From contig OZ020244.1 in the NCBI GenBank assembly GCA_963971285.1, positions 6,510,001 through 6,574,000 of the forward strand: a DNA stretch of 64,000 nucleotides. Direction: 5' to 3'. Below are positions 32,941 through 43,555 of the stretch, in pieces. Source of the DNA: Astropecten irregularis (taxonomy: Eukaryota; Echinodermata; Asteroidea; Paxillosida; Astropectinidae). Both the position numbers and the translations under genes were made by a program. The notes beneath the pieces are model-generated. The model worked only from the letters and a program-made list of their open reading frames with translations. It did not search any database and was not told the DNA's origin. The first letter of the stretch is position 1. Each line of letters starts with the position of its first letter.

Positions 32941-35050
32941 AAGTTGGATGATACACATGTACTTGCTGTAGGAAATGAGTGGGGGAAGAAGTAAGGTTCA
33001 GCCGAATAATCTTGACAGCAGAGATCCCGCGGTGATTGTCACATTCTTGGCGGTTTCCTTTCCTCTTGTAAAGGTGAATAATGGAGGCATCCTTGAAGTC
33101 CTGTGGCAATTGCTCACTCTCCCATATCAATTGGACAAGGGTCAAAAGTTTATCCATTAGCACTGGTCCACCGTTCTTGTAGATTTCAGCCGGGATGGAG
33201 ACAGCCACTTGAAAGTTGATGGAAAGCTTTCTGAACGTCTTCGAGGGTTGGAGCAGCATCAAGTGTGTCGTTCACTGGGACCTGCGGCAATCGTTCAATG
33301 GCCTCGTCGTTGATGGAAGACTGTTCAGGACGCCGTCGCCCATCTCTCCAGGATCTTGTCCTCAGTGCTAAGCTTGGTTCCGTCTGCACTCTTCAGTGGG
33401 AACGAGCTGACACTGGTGGGACCGTATACTTTCTTTAGACTGCTGTAGAAGTTTTTCATGTCGTTTCGGTCGGCGTAGCCTTGGATCATATCCGCTTTTG
33501 CTCTCAACCAAGAGTCTTTGCATATCACGCAGTTTGAGTTGGATTGTGCTGCAGTAGCTCCGAAGCGTGTCTTTCTTTGCTGCGGTCTGAGGGTCGTGTA
33601 GGTGCGCAAGGTGGGCTGCGCGTTTCTGCTCAATGAAATTCATGATCTCGGCGTAATTCTCATCGAACCAGTCTCTGTGAGGTCTCTGGCAGGTGGACCT
33701 AAACACCCCAGTGCTGTGTTGTATACTGTGTCCCGGAGAGTAGTACATGCTGCCTGTACATTCTTGTTCGTCCATATGAATGGCACCCAGTCTTCAGGGC
33801 CTCAACAAAAAAATGCTTGGTTTGAGCATCCTTCAGTATCTGGATGTTAAGTCGCTTTGGTGATTTCTTGCCCTGCAGTCTTCTCTTGGGCTGCACTCGG
33901 ATGCTGAGCTTGGAGGCGATGAGGCGGTGATCCGTCCAGCACATGGCCTCCGTGACCCTCACGCCCTGCCGGTCCATCTGTCTGACGATGACGTAGTCTA
34001 TCAGATGCCAGTGCTTAGAGCAGGGGTGCATCCATGAAGTCTTGTTACGAGTAGGGAAACGGAATGCGGTGTTGGTAATCATGAGGTCATGCTTAGCACA
34101 GGTCTGGAGGAGCAGCAGGCCGTTGCTGTTGCATTTGCCAATTCCATGCTTACCCAGCACACCTTCCCACGAGGTCTGCGGGGACAGCGGAGATGACGGT
34201 GTCCAGGTCTTTGTCATGGTGGATGCATAGGCGCTGATGATGGTAGCGAACTGTTTCTGCGACAGGTCTGCGACAGGGAAGTCTCGTAGTCATGACTAAC
34301 TTACGAGTGAGGATTTTTGATGGCATAGCCCACTTCAGCTTCACGCCTCTCTTCAGGCGCACGTCCACTCCAAAGAAAGGAGTAACCCGAGCTCCTCTCT
34401 GTCAGCTCACCCTCCCCCGCCAACCTGGTCTCACTGAGGGCGGCGATGTCGATGTTGTGTCTGGAGAGTTCAGCGGCGATGAGAACGGTGCGTCTCTGAG
34501 GTCTGCGAGTGTCGTCTCTATCGGTAAGCGTGCGGACGTTCCACGCATCAATTTTCAAGGGTATCAACTTTACTTTCTTTATATTCTTGTTTCGACCGCA
34601 TTGTAGAGGGTCCCCGGCCGACCGCGAAGCCGACCAGGGTATAGCGGAGCAGGCAATGTTTGGGGCACCTTTTCTAGCCCGTTCCCCATGCTGCGGGGGT
34701 GAGCAGTGCTGTCCTAGAAGGGACTGCTCAGTCACTCAGACGGCTGTCGAACTCGATGGTCTGAGCCGCCTGTGTGCAGGTCTGCTCGCCCGTCGCCACA
34801 GGACTTGATGAGATGGGATGAAGAATGATTGGTGACTTGCGCGGAGCCAGCCTCACTCTCCGGCAGGCCTGACCCATCGGCAAGACAGGGTCAAGACAAC
34901 TGGAGCCAGGGTGCAGGAGCTGCTGGAAGGTGACGAGCACGCCATACAACCGCCTACGGGGCCCCACTCCTGAATTTCTGTCAGGGTTTACTCCCTTAGC
35001 CTTTCCCATGAACGGTATAGCAGAAAGGCAGCGGAGATTTGAGATCAACC
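32941..35050 (-). mobile_element. LINE with 5' leader and endonuclease, lacking its 3' half
   Basis: On the minus strand, 35050-34740 is a leader-like region. 34735-34301 encodes the apurinic endonuclease start: DAWNVRTLTDRDD, RRTVLIAAELSRHNIDIAAL, SETRLAGEGEL, FLWSGRAPEERREAEVGYAI. 34217-33700 gives its C-terminal part ([29 protein letters not shown]). 33633-33190 is the linker (YADRNDMKNFYSSLKKVYGP). 33262-32975 is the RT start (IPAEIYKNGGPVLMD, DFKDASIIHLYKRKGNRQ), broken at NHRGIS. The RT catalytic core and 3' end are missing. LINEs normally lose the 5' end, so keeping the 5' end is unusual. Confidence 0.85.
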
Positions 35051-35229
35051 TTTTAGACTACACTTTATATAATTGAGGAACAAATGCCCCAACCATCCGG
35101 TTAACTGGGGTTTCCCCCTTTTAATTGCCGGTCCGGTGCCGTCACTAAAAATTACACAAATTACTGTTACTGTATATACCCAAACAAATGTTAACTTTCA
35201 GTTTTCAACTTTCAATCATGTGCTTAGTT

Positions 35230-35410
35230 TCTGTTTCCTCTTTGGAAACCCAGATTCCCAGGTTTGCAGCATTGCTGCGCGTTGGCTTGTGACTGCCAAA
35301 CGAACAAAGATAATTGACGATTGGGGTCACACTGAGCTCGATGGCTCAGTTGGTAGAGCGCCTTGTACGGTATTCAGGAGGTCGCTGGTTTGAATACCGC
35401 CCCAGTCAAA
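35230..35410 (+). mobile_element. tRNA-derived SINE, copy 1
   Basis: The tRNA-like head lies at 35334-35407, with the pol III A box tggctcagttgg (perfect to consensus) and a worn B box (ggtttgaatac). It is preceded by a block gactgccaaacgaacaaaga and attggggtcac shared with the copy at 39210-39331. Mismatches in the acceptor and T stems argue against a working tRNA. It is followed at once by a palindrome containing the SINE tail motif. Confidence 0.7.
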
Positions 35411-35421
35411 TTGTCTTTGTT

Positions 35422-35519
35422 CTATTTTCAAAACAAAAAATGAAATAACCACAAGGGATACTGACTTAAATTCAGTCAGTATCCCTTGGTGGTTATTTGA
35501 TTTTTTGTTTTGAAAATAG
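35422..35519. repeat. 98-bp near-perfect palindrome carrying the SINE tail motif twice
   Basis: The left arm ctattttcaaaacaaaaaat...actgact and its complement meet at a centre around 35468-35470, with only two or three mismatches in about 48 bp per arm. Both arms contain cagtcagtatcccttg and ggttattt, close to the tail motif found at 39033, 39370 and 53961. Confidence 0.8.
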
Positions 35520-35520
35520 T

Positions 35521-35761
35521 TATTGAAAAGAAGTCTTTAAAATTTTAGTCAATATCTTTTGTGTTTTTTTGTATTGTTTGATGTTTTCTCTAAATTCTCG
35601 GGCCGTTTTATGTTTTTGTTGTGTGTTCCAGATTATTAGTCATTGTTCTCAAACCTTTATCAGTATGTAAGCTTGCAATTCCGAAATGACAATTTAGATA
35701 GAAATTAGGAAATTTTTCACTTCATTCTGCTGTTATATATTTTATATATTTTATTTCCTAT
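35521..35761. other. AT-rich spacer
   Basis: No coding signal or recognised repeat. Confidence 0.3.
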
Positions 35762-35953
35762 CACGTATTTGGCTGCAGCGAGCCATGCATGAAAGCTTGG
35801 TTTTTCTCGTTATGTGTAATTTCAATTAACATAATTAACATGAGTTAATTATGTTAATTGAAACTACAACATATCACATAACATGTTATGTGAAACTAAT
35901 GTTTCACATAACGAGAACAACCAAGCTGACATGGCTCGCTGCAGCTAAATGTG
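35762..35953. mobile_element. Short MITE-like palindromic element
   Basis: cacgtatttggctgcagcga at the left and the complement of cgctgcagctaaatgtg at the right begin inverted arms of about 45 bp; both read gctgcagcgagccatg, then agcttggt and tctcgttatgtg inward. Two smaller palindromes lie inside: tttcaattaacataattaac with its complement, and cacataacatgttatgtg. No open frame. Confidence 0.7.
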
Positions 35954-36260
35954 TTAAGTAATAATTAACATGAACATTGTAAAATATATATTATTTGAAA
36001 TAAAATCAGTGTTTTTTCTGTTGTGGTGTACAAATTATTCATTTCGCGCCTGTACTGTTATAATTATAATTTTTTAAGACCATTTAGGGCAAAAAATGTG
36101 ACGATAATGAATCCTTTTGAAGATCGTCACGATAGGGTCACGAAGTGTCAGGAGTAAGACTAGGGTTAAGCTCAATCGTGATGATGGATCCCTTTGATGA
36201 TCTTTGTGTAACTATATACAATTACTGACACCACAGCATGTTGGGATTGACGGAAGTTCA

Positions 36261-36345
36261 TGCTTAGGCCTAGCCTAAACAAGGCCTAGGCTTAGCTTAA
36301 GACTAGTTTAGGCTAGGCTTAGGCTAGGCTTAGGCTATGCTTAGG
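36261..36345 (+). repeat. 11-bp minisatellite (GGCTTAGGCTA), left
   Basis: Imperfect repeats of ggcttaggcta and ggctaggctta followed by a T run (36345-36362). It is the reverse complement of the motif repeated at 40559-40690. Confidence 0.8.
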
Positions 36346-36362
36346 CTTTTTTTTTTTTTTTT

Positions 36363-37699
36363 TCAATTTTTCTCGACTTATTTCGAATTGTTTTTTGGGC
36401 GTTTTGCGACGCCCTTTATTTTAATCATACATATAATAACTATCATAAAACGTTTTTTTACCTCGTTTTTTTTCAAAAATATTTAAGTTTGATTTTTTGG
36501 TAATTGCACCGAACATTTTTTGGTTATGAAGTTAAAAAAAAAAAATACATCAACTTTTTCAGCCCGTTTGGATTTAATTAAGTGAAATAAATTAAAAGAG
36601 ATTTCTTTTCTTGAATTTTTCTCATTTCATGTAACAAGTTAAAAATTTCTAATAAAATTCACCCAAATTGTGAAGTTGTAAACAAATATATATTTTAAAC
36701 AATATATTGTAATGAATGAATTGGTAGAAGAAACTGTGGATGGAGAAAATATGTGTAATTTCATTTCACATAAGTAATGAATGATTGCCAATGTCGTTTC
36801 AATTTGATAATCTACCTCAGTTAAAATGATCTTGTAATTTATTTCGCCTGATAATCAAGTTTTGGATTGGTTTTGACCAAAATATTAAATGAAATGCATT
36901 GGATTAACATACAATACCGTAAACTTGCCGGGGATACTCCATATACCAGAATTTATGGATTTTATATTTATATCAAACTGATATGGTCGTCTGAAAACAG
37001 TGCAAATGCATTATGGATATTATGGTTATGTTAAAGTTGGTCACGATATAAACCTTTGAACATGAATTTAGCCAGAGGAAAACAGCAAAAAAACAGATTT
37101 CACTCCTTATCAAGGTTAAGAAATGGTGTTATATCACCCGGTTTTCAATATCAGATGGAAATATTTTAACGGTATGAAGCTACTTTTTAAAGCTTTATGA
37201 ATATTTCTTGTCTAGATTTTGGTTATTTTTTGTCAGAGATATGTTGCGCTGTATCATTGGGAAGGTGACACATCTGAATTAAATAGGATGTTACTATCCT
37301 ACTTAGAGATTAGAAGTTTCCGTTAAGCAATTATGAAAGACTAATCGGGGAAGAAAGGACACAATTAGATCGTTACATTCTCACGAGAATTCCTGGTTTA
37401 CACTTTTTCGTCCACTCCATATAGGAAAATGATTACAAATGTTCCGTCTTCTAGAATATTTTGTAACAAATACGATATAAACTTCAAGGCGAAAAAAGGA
37501 GAAATATATTTGTTTATATTTAATATAATATCCTATATTTAATATAAAAAATATATATTTGTAGATTCTTTTCCCACCGTCATAAAGTTTTCTTTCACAA
37601 TTCCTTCTAAAATGTATGGCCACCAATCCCGTTGTCCAATCAAATCAAACGAATTTACACGACAAATTCAAGCCAAATATATATTTGATGTCCAAGGAA
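36363..37699. other. AT-rich non-coding stretch
   Basis: No exons or known elements were recognised. Long A and T runs. The block around 36390-36440 (ttttttgggcgttttgcgac...) shows loose inverted similarity to about 40250-40300. Confidence 0.35.
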
Positions 37700-38210
37700 T
37701 GGTGTGAAACCGTGCACGGTCTCCTTGGTCTCCCTTGCTGAGATGTCCCCCATGACTAACTATCGCACGGTACCGTGCTTCTTTATAGCGAGAGTTATTT
37801 GATGTTATTTATTCAATAATTACTTAAATATTCTTATAAGGGACTACAGGTCCAATTTAACTTGCAAATAGCACATCGTCCTACATCCTATGATGTTCCA
37901 TCTGTCAACCTTCAACATTTTGCACTCCAACTATTAAACCGAACCGCTCCACAATTCTTCTCAGCCCTGTATTCTCTCATTTCTGTTTCTTCCCTTATTC
38001 AACCCCCCTTCCTTCACTTCCATGTCAGTGTTTTTGTAGCGTGTCCGTTCCCTTACTGTAGTATTGGTAATGGCTTTCAAAAGTGTTGTGAAGCATGGAA
38101 TGCATAGCTCGACCACATCTCAGTAAGCCTCTTGAACGGACGACTTTACCGTTGTGATAGCATGACGTATTGGTATTATATTTAGTAAGGGGGAGGGCAG
38201 CTGAGACCGC
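37700..38210. mobile_element. TIR repeat R1, copy 2 (inverted relative to copy 1)
   Basis: gtgcacggtctcctt, tcccccatgactaactat and tttagtaaggg, with terminal cagctgagaccgc, match the complement of 9982-10620 in order. The inner segment 37860-38010 corresponds to the complement of 10310-10480. The right end touches the first R2 element. Confidence 0.7.
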
Positions 38211-38212
38211 AA

Positions 38213-38816
38213 TGTTGCAACGAATCTTCGAATCGTCGGATTTGCAAATCCGGTGCGACGAAACTAAGAATCCCAGTTTCGTTGACGGATTTTCAAATCC
38301 GTTGTTGTGTTCAGAGATTTCCGTGGTCAGGGTAAAAAGTTCCAGTATATTGGTTTATTTAGCTGTTTATTAGATTTGTGGCAAAAACAACTTGGGTTTA
38401 ATCATTTCGGTGGACAGCGAGGTTAAAATTTTTAAAAATACGTCGCCGTTCACGTTCATTCTGCTTACTATACTGCTAGCACCATCTTTTAATAGACCGA
38501 GTCCCGGTAAAACTGTGAGGTTTGGCACCGGTCATGGGGTTAATATTTTTTTTTAATGTATGGCACCGGTCGGGGTGCACGTCCTGCAGCATGCACTGCG
38601 CACTGCACTATTAGTTGGTCTAAACAGTTCTCGCTTCCGCCGATCCAAGACCGAATGGTCTTATATAGTTTTTGTCTATACTTAACATCAACAATGTGGT
38701 GGGGACTAGCAACGAGTCCACTTAACAGATTTGCAAATTCGGTACCGAAATTAGGAATCGGATGATAGAGGGCGTTTATGATCTAGTTTCGTCGAATTCG
38801 TAGATTCGTTGTAACA
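38213..38816. mobile_element. TIR repeat R2, copy 1
   Basis: The left end tgttgcaacgaatcttcgaa and the complement of the right end (tgttacaacgaatctacgaa) form the inverted ends. About 604 bp with no open frame of note. Inner blocks (ggcaccg..., gccgatcc, cggtaccgaaattaggaatc) recur in copy 2. Confidence 0.75.
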
Positions 38817-38920
38817 GCAACACCGGCAGCCGGAACGTCTCTAAACGCAAACCCGAATTACCTTCAGAACAAAAATTAATATAAAAATCCATAAAAGATT
38901 GAATTTAGAGTATGTGGTAG

Positions 38921-39406
38921 TGTTGCAACGAATCTTGGAATCGTCGGATTTGCAATTCCGTTTTGCCGTTCAGAGATATTCGTTGTCAGGTTAAAAAGGC
39001 ATTATTTCCAGTATATTGGTGCATTATATATTAGTCAGTTTCCCTTGTGGTTATTTCACGAATACAATAATTAAAAAAAAGAAAGAAAAAAAAGCCGTAT
39101 CCTCTTTGAGTGATCCCCCATGTACCGTTCCCAGGTTGCAGCTTTGTTGCGTGTATCATTGAAACGATCCCTGGGGTGTGGCGGTGTGTGCGTGGTTTCA
39201 TGGCTTCTGACTGCCAAACGAACAAGGATAGTTGACTATTGGGGTCACCACCAACATAGGGCTGGATGGCTCAGTTGGTAGAGCGCCTGTACGGTATTCA
39301 GGAGGTCGCGGTTCGAATCCCGCTCCAGTCAATTTTTCTTTGTTCACTTTTCAATGATTTAAAATAACTCAGTCAGTTTCCCTTGTGGTTATTTCACGAA
39401 TATAAT

Positions 39407-39438
<32 letters not shown>

Positions 39439-39682
39439 TCTTTTTAATCTTTTGGCACCGCTCGCGATGCATGTGCAGAATGCACTGCACAATTGGTCTA
39501 AACTTCTCGCTGCCGCCGATCCGAGGCCGCTAGTATTAGTTTTTGTCTTCTTAACAATAAAGAATGTGGGGACTGGCAACGAGTCCACTAACAGTTTTGC
39601 AAATTCGGTACCGAAATTAGGAATCGGAAGATAGAGGGCGTTTATGATTTGGTTTCGTAGGATTCGTAGATTCGTTGCAACA
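38921..39682. mobile_element. TIR repeat R2, copy 2, carrying a SINE insertion
   Basis: Same ends as copy 1 (tgttgcaacgaatcttgg ... attcgttgcaaca) and the same orientation, 104 bp downstream. The alignment with copy 1 is interrupted from about 39031 to 39440 by the SINE. Imperfect tatgtg sequences flank both ends. Confidence 0.75.
39031..39440 (+). mobile_element. tRNA-derived SINE, copy 2, inside R2 copy 2
   Basis: The head at 39260-39331 folds as a tRNA: acceptor ggctgga / tccagtc with one G-T pair, A box tggctcagttgg and B box ggttcgaatcc, both perfect to consensus. The T stem lacks one base and the anticodon loop lacks the usual T33, so it is a SINE head rather than a tRNA gene. A direct repeat of about 46 bp (agtcagtttcccttgtggtt, then atttcacgaatayaataatt) brackets the unit at 39033 and 39371. 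It ends in a long A run (39412-39438). Confidence 0.8.
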
Positions 39683-39790
39683 GTATGTGTTTTATAAACA
39701 GTATTATCAGGCGATAAAAAATCCATGATGATTTATGAAATGACAATTTCGTCATAGGCAGTTCTATAATTCTTTAAATTTATTCATTAA

Positions 39791-39871
39791 AAAATAAATT
39801 CATTGCCCAAAAAATGATTTGCTTACATTTTACAATGTAAGCAAATAAGTTTTGGGCAATGAATTTATTTT
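39791..39871. repeat. 81-bp palindrome
   Basis: aaaataaattcattgcccaa and its complement flank an inner pair, tttgcttacatt and aatgtaagcaaa. The two arms differ by a few bases around aat/aag. Confidence 0.75.
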
Positions 39872-40558
39872 ACAATTATTTTATTTATACAATTATTGTA
39901 TTTTACAATTTAAGCAAATTGAAATGAGAAAAAGAACAAGAGTAATTCGAAATAAAGCTTTATTTTATTTCATAAACCAACACGAATTGAAGCGGTACAA
40001 AATGGTATTTTTTTATCCAAACAAAATAAATTTGATCATAACTTCATAATTCATTAAAAAAATTATGCATTAATCAATATCAGAATATTCATAAGATGCA
40101 TTTGCAGTTATCTACAGAATGTAGATTTATTTAGAGGTAAAATGTTATAGAGATAACTCGAAGTAAAGTTTAATTCGAGTTTTAACCCTGATACGAAGAA
40201 GTATGTTGACAAAAAATTAAATATCAAATATTTGTGAAAACTAGGGGTTTTGCGTATGATGTGTATCAAGGCCTCCGCAAACGACCCAAAAATTGGCGAA
40301 CATTACTTTATGAATTATTACATTTAGAATCCTTAGCCTTACTTTACTGTCTGCCAAGACTAGGCTTTACCTAAATAATATAAGCCTAAGCCAAATATAT
40401 TTAAAAAAAAAAAATAAAAAAAATAAAAAAATTATTTTTGGTATTTTGAAAAATCAAGGGCATTTTCATATATAAAAGTCCCATATAGTTAGGAACATCG
40501 TCAAAAAATTTGATAAATTTAATCTTTAGCCACAACCTAAGCCTTAACATAAAAATCC
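39872..40558. other. AT-rich non-coding stretch
   Basis: No coding or element signal was recognised except isolated aagcctaagcc-like motifs from 40380 onward. Confidence 0.3.
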
Positions 40559-40690
40559 AAGCCTAAGCCAAGCCTAAGCCAAGCCTAAGCCGAGCCTAAG
40601 CCGAGCCTAAGCCGAGCCTAAGCCGAGCCTAAGCCAAGCCTAAGCCAAGCCTAAGCCAAGCCTAAGCCAAGCCTAAGTAAGGCTTAAGCA
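40559..40690 (+). repeat. 11-bp minisatellite (AAGCCTAAGCC), right
   Basis: About eleven tandem copies of aagcctaagcc and gagcctaagcc, the complement of the motif at 36261-36345. Looser copies continue to about 40715. Confidence 0.85.
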
Positions 40691-40719
40691 AGGTCTAGGC
40701 CTAGCCTAAGCTTACGAAA

Positions 40720-41004
40720 AGTGGTCCAACTCCAAGTTTAAAGCCGAGCAAAAGCCTAACCCCTAAAAAAATAATACCTAAGACTGCAGAGTCGAGTGTA
40801 CACTGAATCTGTTATAATATAATCGGTTATACCTGTGCTGAATCTGTTATAATATATAAACCAGCAGGGGATTAAAAAAATGTTATTGTAAAGACGCAAT
40901 AAGAATAATTTCGAGACTAGATTATCATTTTGCACTCCTTTTCAATTTTATTGGTCGTATTACTTAAACTCGGAACATTCCGATCATTAAAGAGCTGCAG
41001 TGGT
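40720..41004. other. Unassigned sequence
   Basis: Contains a short direct repeat ctgttataatata (40810 and 40845). Nothing else recognised. Confidence 0.3.
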
Positions 41005-42639
41005 TTTAGCCTACTACCAGACGGTTACTAAATTATGGAAATTCCCATGCGCCTATTTACCATGCTATTTATTCCAACTGAAAAGACATCATCCGCGTGG
41101 TGCACCCCACATCCCCGTGGTGACATACCACAATTGCAAACTGCCAACAGCCGCCATATTCGTCCTTTTCGAAGCCGGGCGGGCATGTGGCCACAAGTGG
41201 AGGCAATGGAAGCGGACCGCAACCGTGCTAGTAGACCTTTCCACAACAGGTGGGGACAGTGTACTGCATTTAACCTACCCACATTTACTAAAATATGCAT
41301 ATTGTAGAACTATCTCTATCGTTCGGTTTTGTTAGTCCGTTTTAGATGTCTGAGCTTGCCAGCTTCACGGCCGAGACAGCGGGCAATCATCTTCATGGAC
41401 GCCGGATGGTGAAGCTTCGTGGTAGTACGAAAGAGCGGAGGAGGAGCTAGGTGCCACTTTACAGACACCTAGCTTGGCACAAAGATGGTGGCCCGAAGGC
41501 GAGGAATTGGTTCTTGGTGGGGAAGTCGATGGTCGGAACGAGTCGAACGCCATGTAGCTCCCAGCGAATGTGGCCTTCGGCTGCAGATGATAAGGCCCTG
41601 CTCTCACGGGTCCTCATATGCGCAACCAATACCAGGAGGAAAGGAGGGGGGGGGGGGAATGGTACTTAGGATGCCGTTCAGTAAACATGTACCATACGAT
41701 TCTGTGCTTGGCCCCATTGGTTGAGACGCGAAAGCCATCCTCAGAACCGACGCGCGCAATCGCCACAGCAGACCAGCAGTTATGGATTGTGGATTGTACA
41801 TTGGTAAAGGTCTTCAATTGTCAGTAGTAGAGAGGGAGCATCCCCGTAGCACCAACATAGGTGGTATATCCCGTGCAGCCCATGGGCGGAGGCGTCTTCG
41901 GCAGGCAGGTCCTTGAATAATGTTAGGCAAGCTAAGCGTTGGTCTCCTTTGGTTGGATGTAGGATGGGTTCTTGCCTTCTCGCCGTTGGAGTTTACTTCG
42001 CTTTCCAGGATGTGACAAGACGGGGCTCGGCCACTATCATCCTCCATAGGGTATCAGAGCACTGCCTTGGATATGTTGGCATCCCTGGAGACCTAGGTGA
42101 CCCTGAGGTTTGGAGTTTCCATAGGTGTCCTAACAAATGACTGTCTCTCGCTGTCGGGAGATATCAGTGCACTCCAACGATAACCTTCTTGTCCGATAAT
42201 GTGGAATGGAGGCCATATGTGAGGCACCCACTACTGCACGCCCACTACAGTGTCTACTGCACTCAGATGGTTACTACAATATGAAGAGTGGCACCTAATT
42301 CAGGTGGCGGATCTGGCTCTTCGTAGTCAACCCGCCACCTGAATTCGGTGCATAGTAACAATTCTCTAGCTTGACGGCCGAGACAGCGAATGTGGCCTTC
42401 GGCTGCAGATGATAGGGCCCAGCTGTCACTAGTCCTCATAGGCGCAACCAATACCAGGAGATAGGGGGGTAAATGGTACAGTTCAGTAAACATGTACCAA
42501 ATGAACCTGTGATTGGCCCCATTGGTTGAGACGGGAGAGCCACCCTCAGAACCGCCGCGTGCAATCGCCACAGCAGACCAGCAGTTATGGATTGTACAAA
42601 CCTCTAGGTTTGTACAATCCATCCGATACATTGATAAAG

Positions 42640-43230
42640 GTCTGCTACCTGTCGTCTTATCTCAGGCTGCCTCAGACCCACACCTATAGACAGCCCTATA
42701 CATACTATCAGGTATAGCGCCGCCAGACATCCGACGCAGGGCAGTAAGCTGCAGAGAACGCCATCGCCAGACCACAGATGAACGACACCCCCTATTCCAA
42801 CAGGTACCTGCAAAATCCCCGTCTGAAGTCCAGGAGAAGCTTTCTCAACGAAGTCAACCCTAGTGAGAATGCTGAGAGTACCAGAGCCACCTTGTGGGCA
42901 AAGAAGCAAGCGAACCTTCCACCAAGAACATGTATGGCTCTTGGTGGCTCCGAAGAGCTCCCCCTGGTGCTGACTCTACCTGGACTGAGTGGAAATGCCT
43001 CAACAGACTGAGAACTGGAACTGGCCGATGCAGGGTGTCTCTCAAGAAGTGGGGCTTTCAAGACACTGATGATTTTAAACTGTATATGTGGCACTGAGCC
43101 ACAAACTATGGAGCACCTCTTGAAGTGTCCTCTACTGGAGCACAAATGCAAAGCTGAGGACAATGATGTTGCTAGGAGCTGTGTCCAGCTCTGGCAGAAA
43201 CACAACATCTGATGTGTGTGGACACGATAA
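42640..43230 (+). mobile_element. LINE 3' end fragment
   Basis: In shifting + frames it reads TWTEWKCLNRLRTGTGRC, SLKKWGF, LYMCGTEPQTMEHLLKCPLL. This is the Cys-rich C-terminal block (LNRLRTG...R.....L.KWG...CxCG..QTM.H.L..CPL) of Jockey-like LINEs. It ends tgtgtggacacgataagaag, and the same 3' tip recurs at 44296-44325. Inserted between two pieces of the DIRS-A array, in the opposite orientation. Confidence 0.75.
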
Positions 43231-43555
43231 GAAGAAGATTGTCAGTAGTAGAGAGGGAGCATCCCCGTAGCACCAACATAGGTGGTATATCCCGTGCAGC
43301 CCATGGGCGGAGGCGTCTTCGGCAGGCAGGTCCTTGAATAATGTTACGCAAGGTAAGCGTTGGTCTCCTTTGGTTGGATGTAGGATGGGTTCCTGCTTTC
43401 TCGCCGTTGGGGATGGGTTTACTTCGCTTTCCAGGATGTGACAAGACGGGGCTCGGCCACTATCATCCTCAATAGGGTATCAGAGCACTGCCTTGGATAG
43501 GTTGGCACCCATGGAGACCTAGGTGACCCTGAGGTTTGGAGTTTCCATGGGTGTC

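Noticed and set aside
39260-39331. Possible tRNA gene with good cloverleaf and perfect A and B boxes
   Set aside because: The T stem lacks a base, the anticodon loop lacks T33, and a longer conserved 5' block and tail are shared with 35.3 kb. It is a SINE head rather than a tRNA gene.
40559-40690. Telomere-like repeat
   Set aside because: The unit is 11 bp (aagcctaagcc), not ttaggg, and the array is short and internal.
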